From: Chiua virens
Taxonomy: Eukaryota > Basidiomycota > Agaricomycetes > Boletales > Boletaceae
Direction: 5' to 3'
NCBI GenBank assembly: GCA_019787685.1
Contig: JAHNUO010000028.1
Location: 359,077-423,076, forward strand
Length of the DNA: 64,000 nt
The notes below the pieces were generated by a model, which saw only the letters and a list, made by a program, of their open reading frames with translations, ran no database searches and was not told where the DNA came from. Positions 56,081-64,000 of this stretch are shown here, in pieces. The position numbers and the translations under genes were made by a program. Position 1 is the first letter of the stretch, and every line of letters begins with the position of its first letter.

Positions 56081-59018
56081 ATGTCTAACAACGCTCTCAA
56101 CCACCTCAATCCTCGCCGTTTCCATTTCGTCAACTCCATCTCTCCCCTTCCTCATCCAAACCATCGTTCTGATCCAAACTCTCTCCCTCGTCCTTCCCAG
56201 AATCAACACTTATAGTTCGTCTTCTTTCCCTTTTTATATTTCTATTCGTCTTCGTCTTTGTCTTCCATTTCTCTTTATCACATGCTGATTTCCCTTTCTC
56301 TCTTTCTCCAGTCCATATTCTCTCTCGTCCTCCGACTCCCACTCTGACTCTCCCGACGACTCTGACTCTCATCCTAACCCGCCCACTCAGCTTCATGACC
56401 CTCTCCTTCATCATGATCCCGACTCTGACACCACTCTTGGCCCTTTCAATATCGCCCATGTCCCCCTTCATCTCTTCGCTACCGACACCTATGACCAGCA
56501 TGACATCAACGACGCCATCATGCGTACAACTCGTCCAGATCACAATAACCCCGACTATGATGCTCAATTTCGTGCAACCCGTATTCAGCACGTCCCTCTT
56601 TCCACTTTGAAGCGCTACTTTGATCATGGCAACACTCTTCACGCCATCCACCTTCTTCAATCACGCCGGTCCATCACCATAGACCCTCACTTTCTCGTCG
56701 ACGTCAACGATCTTGATGTCGTCCCTTTCTTCGACGGTCACTTCATTGACTTCTCCCTATATCTAGGTTCTAGGCTTGGTCTCGACGCCATCCTTCCCAA
56801 TCCCCTCCTAGCACAAGATCACACTTGGCACATCCAGTTCACTTTCGCCCGTTTGTTCAAGCTTTGGCCTGACACTCACACTCAACTCCCCTTTTCCACC
56901 ACAGGCAGAATGATGTACATCGGTGCCAGGGGCCAAGAAGAAATATGGTTGGCTTTCGTCCCAAATTCTCTCCTCAATCACCCTGCTCCACCCGATCATC
57001 CTGACCCTCATGTTCCTCAGGCTCCTCTCGACATGAGTCCTGTCCATGGCACTACCTCCTCCTCCCTCTCTGTCAATCATGCATACATGGTCGTTATGTT
57101 CTTCGCTTCCCTCTTCACTACTTTACGTTTTCAGGACGTCCACTGTAACGAAGAATATCCGGATCCCATCTCATTCCAATCCGTCAATCGTGCTACCAAC
57201 GTCATGTTAGTGATTTTCTTTTCTTTTTCTACCTCTTTTTCTACCTCAACTTCCTTTCCTGACATGTCTTCTTCTTCCTTCTTGACAGGGGCCGCCTTGA
57301 CGAAAGAAATAGGACCTTCCAACTCACTCTCAGGGACGCTTCTGCGAACACAATGGCAACCCTGGGTCGACGCTGCTCCCAATTCTTGGAAACAAGGCTT
57401 GTCCTCTTTCATCGACAACAATTCTCCTGTCGCTCTCACCATGAAGTACGGTCAAAATCAACCCATATGTTCTTTTCACCGCGCTAGGACCGTAGAACAA
57501 GAACGCCAATCTTGGAACATGGATAGGGACATGGCCAACATTAGACTCATGTCCATCTCCATAGCTCATCACATCCTGTCGGTCTCACCCAGTATGACTA
57601 AACTTCAACCCCTAACATACATTTTCTTTCTAGTTTCAGGCGTGTCCAAGATTGGACCAATCTCTCTCCCCAAAACCTCCACCGTCTTCATGGAGAGCTT
57701 TATGACCTCCCTGCTAGCGATCCAAATCGCGTTCGAGTCAATCTCAGAAGGATGCATGACGGTCATGAACGTCCTGTCTTCGACAAGGATGGTTTTAGAG
57801 TCTGAAGAAGAATTCCACACGCCTTCACCCAGTCCGGCGCACTCTCCGACCTCACCAAGATCGATGCCTTGTTCCCACCTGATGACGCAGACCGAAACAC
57901 CTACCAAGCCTACCCCCTTGCTTTCACCAAGACATATGGAAATATCCAGGCCCGACGCCTCGCTCAACCTCTCGAACATGTCTTGCGAGACGTCAACGCG
58001 CTATTAACCCCTCCCATCGACCTGGAAGCTCCAGAACCACTCGGAGAAAATGACGACAACGACATTCAGCGTGGCTCTCCCGTCCTGCGTGGAACACACA
58101 CACAGATCTACAACGCGATATCCCACCGCGTTCGCGATCAGGCCCGTTTCCATTACGTTCAGCTTGGTCTAGCTACCTCTGTCCTCTCCGGAACCACCGC
58201 CAACACCGTCGCCTCTAAGCGTAGGTTCGAACAGCGGAAGCGACATTGCGATGATGGTCTTCCTCACCAACGTTTCTCGAACGCTGTCAGAGGTGATGAT
58301 CAACCACAGGCTCTCAGATTTGAGCACACTTTTACTATCGACGTTCACCGTCTGAGGGAGGAGCATCGCAATGGCGGGTGAGTCATCGCTTTTAATTCCT
58401 AGTCTACAACCAGTAGCACCAACTGCGATCTGTCCCCCTTCCCATCATGCTCAGAACGATCTATGATGAAATCGTGCACAAGATCTGTCGATGGATCGCT
58501 CATCCTACTGTCATCGATCCCATCAAAGCATGCGTGCAGCCGTTTTCACCAGAGGTACGTGCGACTCAGATACTGGTCCTTCATCATGTGTATCGTTTGC
58601 TTGCGCTGTTTTTATCTAGGTCATCCCCAACATATTCAACTGGACGACCTATCCTATCACCTCCCTCATAGAAACTCTGTGGAATCAAGAGAAGAACAAT
58701 CTTCACTTGGGGAAGCAGGTCGACTGCTACCACGTCGAATTCATGTCTATGCTCGAGCGTACCCTCAACTATGCTCATACTGGATCCGCAAAGGTCATCT
58801 CCAGACATCTGATGCTTCCATTTTTCCTTTCGCTCGGCATCCTACACGATGGAGTCCCATGTCTCAACAAGACGATTGTCTCGTACTCAGCTCTCTTTGA
58901 GAAAAAGGAGGTCCAGATCGATACCTCGCGTTGGCCTCGCACTCCAGGTCCTAACAGACGACCGCTCATGGGTTCTCTACGCGTACAAGAATCAACATAT
59001 GGTCAAACTCACGCCCAG
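56081..59018 (+). pseudogene. Unknown large island protein (gene C), probably damaged
   Basis: Exon 1 (56081-56214, starts MSNNALNHLNPRRFHFVNSI) and exon 2 (from 56312) are joined in frame. Visible blocks: an acidic Asp/Ser run, NIAHVPLHLFATDTYDQHDI, FDGHFIDFSLYLGSRLGLDA, WHIQFTFARLFKLWPDTHTQ, TGRMMYIGARGQEEIWLAF. After a likely intron (gttagt near 57206 to ttgacag) the frame is ambiguous. Further blocks are RVQDWTNLSPQNLHRLHGEL, then ALSDLTKIDALFPPDDADRN, RGTHTQIYNAISHRVRDQAR, and after introns TIYDEIVHKICRWIAHPTVI and VDCYHVEFMSMLERTLNYAH. A TGA at 57803-57805 interrupts DKDGFRV/RRIPHAF. No known domain was recognised. It might continue into the next gene across 59019-59222, but the phase does not fit. 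Confidence 0.45.
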
Positions 59019-59051
59019 GTGTGTCGATCAAACCAAATCCATGCTCCTGTT

Positions 59052-59172
59052 CACCGAGATGTTCTACCATGTCATATCTCGGCAAACGAGATGTTCAGCA
59101 TTACCGCTGTTCATTTTGTGTTTGATTCGAACTCTATTTTGCCGAGATCTTGCATGAGACGCAATCTCGGTG
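59052..59172. repeat. Island dyads 11-12
   Basis: Dyads lie at 59052-59084 (CACCGAGAT to ATATCTCGGCA) and 59141-59172 (GCCGAGAT to AATCTCGGTG). They separate genes C and D, or lie in an intron between them if the two are one gene. Confidence 0.8.
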
Positions 59173-59222
59173 AATATATACTCGCACTCTCGTGTTGACA
59201 CATATGATCTTTGTAGCATTCC

Positions 59223-60987
59223 ATGGCGAAGTTCATAATCGAAGATGCTGTGTTGAATCCGGATCGAATTCCACGTGACATTGGCGTCGACGCGTTGGAT
59301 CTCTCGTCACAGCTCGTATCTCACGTGTTCGAAATCGCCCTTCGTGTTTATATGGAGGACGTGAAGACCTTCATCAAACAGGCTCTGGAGAAGGAGATAT
59401 CTGTCATGTTGGATTCCACGGACCGGGTCATCAGAACAAGAGCTCGATTCAGGCGTATCGCACTCAAAGAGTGGCTTACTTCGACATACCCTCTCTCGTA
59501 TGAGAAAGAAGACAAATTTCATCGCTTGCTCGAAGCCATCGATCCTGCAAGAAACGATCATGGAACACCTTTCTCATTACAATCTCCCACAGGAGGTGGT
59601 AAGCCCGTATCCTTCTTCTGTGCCAAAGTCTTACATGGTGCACTTAAACGTCGCGAGCCACCATTCATTCAGGGTGGCATATTTCAGCCCGTCGTCGTCG
59701 CTGCACTCGATATCCTCTCCCGTCTCGCAGGAAGAAGGTCGTTCACTCCATTGCTCGGAGATACTGACCTTAGGGATCACTATGCCGAATACATGCGATC
59801 GATCGTGATCAAACTCAAAATAAATCACGTCCCATGGGCACAGTACATCGACAACGCTGGCACAAGAGGTCGTCGTCCCGCCACCATCGTACATACCATC
59901 TGGCTACCTCTCGGATCCGCGGAACCTCCTTCTGTCCCAAACGACGCCCGCTATCTTTCCGTAGACGAATCCCGCCGAGCCGAAATAGTGGGTTCCTCTG
60001 ACCAGATCGCCAGAAACGATCCACGTTCCTCTTGGTCTGCTTGTCGATATAGGATCACAAATTTCCATCAGATCCTTCATAAGACCTGTTTGCCCTCAGA
60101 GTGGTCAATTCGACATGCTTCCATTTCTTCCAATCATGCAAGCGATTTCAGTAACTCTGTCTACACATGGGTTGAAAATAACTATGATCCAATCAACAAC
60201 CCGATCCATGCCCTCGGTCTTTTCATCTCTCTGATCTTCGCAGGTTTAGTCCCCAACGTATTCCCTCCGAGGAAACTCTCTTCTAGAACTGATTGGACGA
60301 AATCGGATCTCCAAAACTACTTCGCAGACCTTCCATGGGAAGAACGTCCAGAAAAGAAGGGCGCCACTCAGATCGAGCCTTTCATCACCATGGTCTCAAC
60401 CTTCGTCATCGCCATCCTCGACGACAGATCACCTTTGGCTGCAGCTTTGCATGCACACCAAAACCAACAGCCTAGCATAGAACAGAAGAAGATCCTCACT
60501 ACATTCATGGACAAGCATAGTAAGTCCGTTTTCGCATCGACTCTCTTCAATCACTGACCGTCGATCTATCCTGTTAGCAAACAAGGGCATCTCGGTCACG
60601 AATGTCCTCCTCCGTTTCCGTCTCGCATATCCTGTCACTCTTAGGGCCGTCAAAGGCGTCCGATGGCACCAAGACGTGAAAAGCTTTTCACCCGACATCT
60701 TCCGTGACAAGTGGAACGATGTTCGTCAAGCTCTCATTTCCGATACCAAATACGGGTCGTATAATGCCGTTGTCGTTCTTGCTGGTGAACATACCGCCCA
60801 GGCGCTGTTGAATTCCAATTGGGTTTTGACGCGAGGTCATGTCGATCGGTCTCATCTTCCGTCTTCACCTCGAAATTCCTCCAAGAAACGCCGTGACGTA
60901 GCGCAACAAAGTGATGATCTGATCGTATTATCACCTGTCAGTGATCGAGGAGAGGGACCTTCAAGAAATCGCCGCCGCTTTCAATGA
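59223..60987 (+). CDS. Unknown island protein (gene D), 568 aa, two exons
   Basis: Exon 1 (59223-60519) and exon 2 (60578-60987) total 1707 nt (569 codons with stop), joined by a gtaagt to gttag intron. The protein starts MAKFIIEDAVLNPDRIPRDI and has helical charged segments (EDVKTFIKQALEKEISVMLD). A middle part carries VVVAALDILSRLAGRR, ATIVHTIWLPLGS and ALGLFISLIFAGLVPNVFPP (hydrophobic, perhaps buried rather than membrane-spanning). The C-terminus is basic and Ser-rich (SSPRNSSKKRRDV), a likely nuclear signal. No family was recognised. It could be the downstream half of gene C if an intron at 59019-59222 exists. Confidence 0.55.
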
Positions 60988-61714
60988 ATAGTACGTCACG
61001 TTTGATTGATTGTATATTTGACATTTTGTTCACCGACATTCGTCCTTCACCATCATGTCAGCACATCCATCCATCATCTCACTCATGGGATTAGTATATC
61101 GAGAAACCTCGTGTTCATGTGCATCATACATAACCACTTTGTAAATACACAACTCTGTGTCCATCGGAAACAATTGTCGTCCTCTATCACCAATCTAAAT
61201 AAACACGCCACACATAAGATAGATCACCGAGATACGACAATGCGTCACATCTCGGTGAATAATATGTGCTATAAAACCAAAATAATACCGATATCCGACA
61301 TGTGTCAACATCTCGGTATACGATGACCATTTCTGTGCGTGATGAATAATTTTCTGTCGTCGTACATGTCATAATGGATTAAATAAATTAATAAATACGA
61401 TACATGTTCGCGTATGTACAAATTCGAATGGGTACAAATCACCGAGATATGCACTACATCCATATATCGGTCGATACTATATGCTTCACACCACAATATA
61501 TAACTACAAGTTATCGTTTATATTACATCATGTTGTCACCTTCATACGATGTATTATGTATGTCATTTTTATTACACATTCGCATCATTTGTTGTTGTAT
61601 AATTCAATCTTTATTTATAGTTGTTATTCACAGTACGTGTTTGTCATTTCTGTCGATCTACATTCGGATGTCATTCAACTTCTTCCTCCATCATCTCCAC
61701 TTCGTCTGCCACTA
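60988..61714. other. AT-rich spacer with island dyads 13-15
   Basis: Dyads lie at 61225-61257 (CACCGAGAT to ATCTCGGTG, both arms perfect), 61286-61319 (ACCGATAT to ATCTCGGTAT) and 61440-61472 (CACCGAGATAT to ATATCGGTCG). A weak half-match (CACCGACAT) is at 61031. No gene is seen. Confidence 0.75.
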
Positions 61715-63067
61715 TGCCACGTCTCAACAGCGCATCGATCAAGTCCGATATCCCTTATTCCATCTTGATGGACATCCCACAATCAGAAACTATACCAAAC
61801 AATCTTCGCAAGTACAATGAAATCACTGGTGTGTCACCGTATTTCGTTTTCACTCGAGTCTTTCTTCACATTCATCCTTTTCCTTCCATTCACGCAATCA
61901 GTTCGTTTTCCTAGAGACGATCGTTTGGAACTCAATTCCCATCGAAGGTCGTGTTCAGAAAGGGTGACACGTGCGTCATCATCTTCCTCTCGTGTGACTT
62001 CCAGTATTGATCGTTTATCGCATCTCAGCGTCAAGGTCAATAACGCCACCCACCACTCCAACCAACACCATGAGCTCTCCGCGATGGATTATTGGTATGC
62101 CACAGTCCGTCACATTTACGCCCCTTCTCTCGATGGTTTCCCTGTGCGTTTCACGTTATGTGCTCATCCATTTTCGATCTATCTCATCGTTCTCTGCAGC
62201 CCGTCGTGTATCTCGATCTTCAATGGTTCTATCGACGATCGGACGTCCTTGCCATTGGTTCATCCGGAGATGCCACTATGTACGTCAATTTATATTCTCT
62301 CTCACTTCTCATTGCTCCCGTCCACACGATTCATTTTCAGACTCGCCGCCGCCATGTTAGACATGGAACTCGTCGATTCAACACCACCACCCTCGTCGAT
62401 TATCGATGTATCGAGTGTGCGTTTCTTTCCTGTCTTGTATTCACTCTTAATCACTTGTCCTTGCCGCTCATTTCACAGCACATGTTGACATCCGAAAATT
62501 CAACGAAAATATTCCGAACGATTCGTTGCCATGATCTTTCATAACGACGGAATGCTATTCAGTAGATGGTCCACCCATGTCGACCTCCAACGCAAGAGTG
62601 ATGATCTCGTCGAGTATGCGACGAACATCAAGTTGACCGTACGTGTTCATTTTCTTCTTCCTGTAGCATTCTCCACTCTCTGTCAGAAATGCAACGAATG
62701 CATCTGCTCATCGTGCCCACGACCTCTATACGATCCACGCTTCGAACAACGATACTGTTTCCGTTGTCAAGGCTGGATTCATTTGGACTGCATCGACGTC
62801 GAACGCACGATTTCAGCATCCACGATTCTCTCTCGCATGCTCTATGACCCAAGAATTCCTAAAAATCTGATCGAATACAACCTGTACCCAACCGTCAGAG
62901 GTGGCCCGCATCCTATCACAGGAAATGGAACATCTACAAATCTCGCACGATCTATCCTTCAACAATCGTCCAACTTTGAACTCATCGCAGACGACTGGGA
63001 TTCTGACATACCCTTTGAAAACATTTGGACTGACAACGTCCAAATACGATTCTTCACATGTCCCTAA
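61715..63067 (+). CDS. BAH-PHD-type chromatin reader, about seven exons
   Basis: It begins MPRLNSASIKSDIPYSILMD. Splicing gtgtgt (61831) to ttcctag gives EITETIVWNSIPIEGRVQKGD, and gtgcgt to ttccag gives IDRLSHLSVKVN. A BAH-like core follows: MDYWYATVRHIYAPSLDGF, VVYLDLQWFYRRSDVLAIG, and THVDIRKFNENIP after another intron. Then MIFHNDGMLFSRWSTHVDLQ leads by an intron (gtacgt to tctgtcag) into a zinc-finger region: KCNECICSSCPRPLYDP, RYCFRCQGWIHLDC. This is a PHD-like C-x2-C, C-x2-C and H-x2-C pattern. BAH and PHD modules read histones in chromatin. A one-base frame change near 62528 is needed to join the HVDIRKF block to MIFHNDG, so this copy may carry a frameshift. The stop is at 63065-63067. 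Confidence 0.6.
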
Positions 63068-64000
63068 ATGTAACGATATGTATGTTTAATGTCATGTATG
63101 ACGATGACGTCCACTTGAGGATGATGTTACTATAAGATGAAAATATCGTCATTTCAGTGTATCTGTTGACCGATATCTGCGACAGGGTGTGATATCGGCA
63201 ATTTACACATATTTATTGACATCAAAGGTAACTTTGCCATTCTCAGGACTTATATTTGATGATCTATTTGGGTGTCTTTGTGTGTCTTTTTTCAACAATA
63301 ACTATGTGTCTCGTCAATGATCATGATCCCATGATCCTCTCACAATTTCATTTATTTGGTCTTTAAATCACCGATATTTGACACTTCTGCAGATCTCTGC
63401 GAAATTGGAAGTTATAATTGCATTCATAATCCATCTTTAATAGGAATGTGTGGTTTCATCATCGAACACCCTCATGACATTCAACATAAAATCTCGTTTT
63501 CATTTTCACGACATATTGCATCATTATATACATATTACTTGCATTTCAAAATCACTGTGAAAAATGACATAAATATTCACAACATGTAGTGGACACTTCT
63601 TCTTAGCATAGGTCAGTAAATGACAATGATTCTCAGTGTCTGTCTGACGGACAACCTTAGTTGTCAATATCGATGCAGTACTAGCCAGTACAAGTCAGGT
63701 GTAGTAGTGTGGTGTATGGTCATGCAGGCGTGCGAGAACAGTCATTGTCCAAGTGAAACTCTGTCCATGATTACTTGTGGTAGCAGGGGCATTTTATCAT
63801 TGATTGTCTATGGACTTGTTCATTGCCTTAGTGTGTTCACAGGTGTCTGATCCTATCTAAAAACTAAAGGGAGAACGGCGCGGGAAAGTAGTCTGACCAT
63901 ACCTATCCGACGCTTTTTTCGCGTATTTCACTTTTTTCGCTTCTGTACTTACCCGTCGCTTATTTCGCTTATCAATACAAAGCTGCCTTTTTTGCTCAAC
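63068..64000. other. Right flank of the island with dyads 16-17
   Basis: Dyads lie at 63169-63200 (ACCGATAT to GATATCGGCA) and, degenerate, at 63369-63402 (CACCGATAT to GATCTCTGCGA). A frame at 63620-63850 is unrecognised. The last 120 bp contain repeated TTTTTTCGC/TTTCGCTT words. No gene is assigned. Confidence 0.55.

Larger units (their letters stand above)
48646..63402 (+). mobile_element. Candidate selfish or mobile island: ParB-like, RING and BAH-PHD genes with dispersed dyads
   Basis: Five plus-strand genes lie head-to-tail with AT-rich spacers, and about 16 copies of a fixed-length dyad sit in the spacers and two introns. I saw no dyad in the first 48.6 kb. No terminal repeats or target duplication were found, so the limits are simply the outermost dyads, and mobility is inference. 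The genes have mostly clean GT-AG introns, but the third shows decay. The right end may lie beyond the window. Confidence 0.5.

Noticed and set aside
48646..63402. The spaced dyads as a CRISPR array
   Set aside because: Spacing is irregular, copies are diverged, they lie between and inside eukaryotic genes with introns, and no cas genes are present.
48646..64000. Calling the island a Starship or a KDZ element
   Set aside because: No tyrosine recombinase/DUF3435 captain, KDZ transposase or TET/JBP gene was seen.

Overview
The window is nuclear DNA from a filamentous basidiomycete, almost certainly an agaricomycete. The evidence is many short GT-AG introns of about 45-70 bp, an intron-rich fungal-type (FunK1) protein kinase, a Plavaka-type transposase, a DUF6698 gene, a KRE9/KNH1-like secreted protein, and a fungal Ty1/copia element. 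No rRNA or tRNA gene was recognised. Family names rest on motif recognition by eye, not on database searches.

Layout. (1) About 1.2-11.8 kb is one large, decayed DNA transposon. It has 23-bp terminal inverted repeats (two mismatches), arrays of the palindrome CTTGCAAG inside both ends, a DUF6698 gene on the minus strand and a nine-exon Plavaka-like transposase pseudogene on the plus strand. The transposase is itself hit twice: a Helitron relic sits in its first intron, and a 730-bp solo LTR with a 5-bp target duplication sits in exon 4. (2) 11.97-16.92 kb is a nearly intact Ty1/copia element with 247-bp LTRs and a CGGTA target duplication. (3) 18.7-21.6 kb holds an intact two-exon 929-aa gene of unknown function. 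(4) 21.6-25.1 kb is mostly non-coding and CT-rich, with a near-perfect 33-bp-stem hairpin. (5) 25.1-30.7 kb is a SNF2-type helicase gene. (6) 32.1-33.3 kb holds an unrecognised gene remnant. (7) 33.9-36.2 kb is a FunK1 kinase (minus). (8) 37.4-38.4 kb is a multi-pass membrane protein (minus). (9) 38.8-39.9 kb is a KRE9-like cell-wall protein. (10) 40.1-47.9 kb is a diverged inverted duplication of a coiled-coil gene plus a P-loop GTPase gene. (11) 48.6-63.4 kb is a distinct island.

The island is the most unusual part. It encodes, all on the plus strand, a coiled-coil/RING protein, a 1154-aa protein with a ParB-like N-terminal domain, two large proteins of unknown family, and a BAH-PHD-type protein. 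Scattered between these genes and inside two introns of the ParB-like gene are about 16 copies of a 32-34 bp imperfect dyad. Its arms resemble CACCGAGAT and ATCTCGGTG, and its core often contains ACATG. I saw no copy left of 48.6 kb. A ParB-like protein beside a dispersed, fixed-length dyad and two chromatin-reader or ubiquitin-ligase genes looks like a mobile or selfish chromatin-associated system. That is an inference.

A second theme is sequence decay. All four differences between the copia LTRs are CpG to TpG/CpA changes in the 5' LTR. Most stop codons in the relics are TGA where the family appears to have an arginine, consistent with CGA to TGA. Deamination of methylated CpG would explain both.
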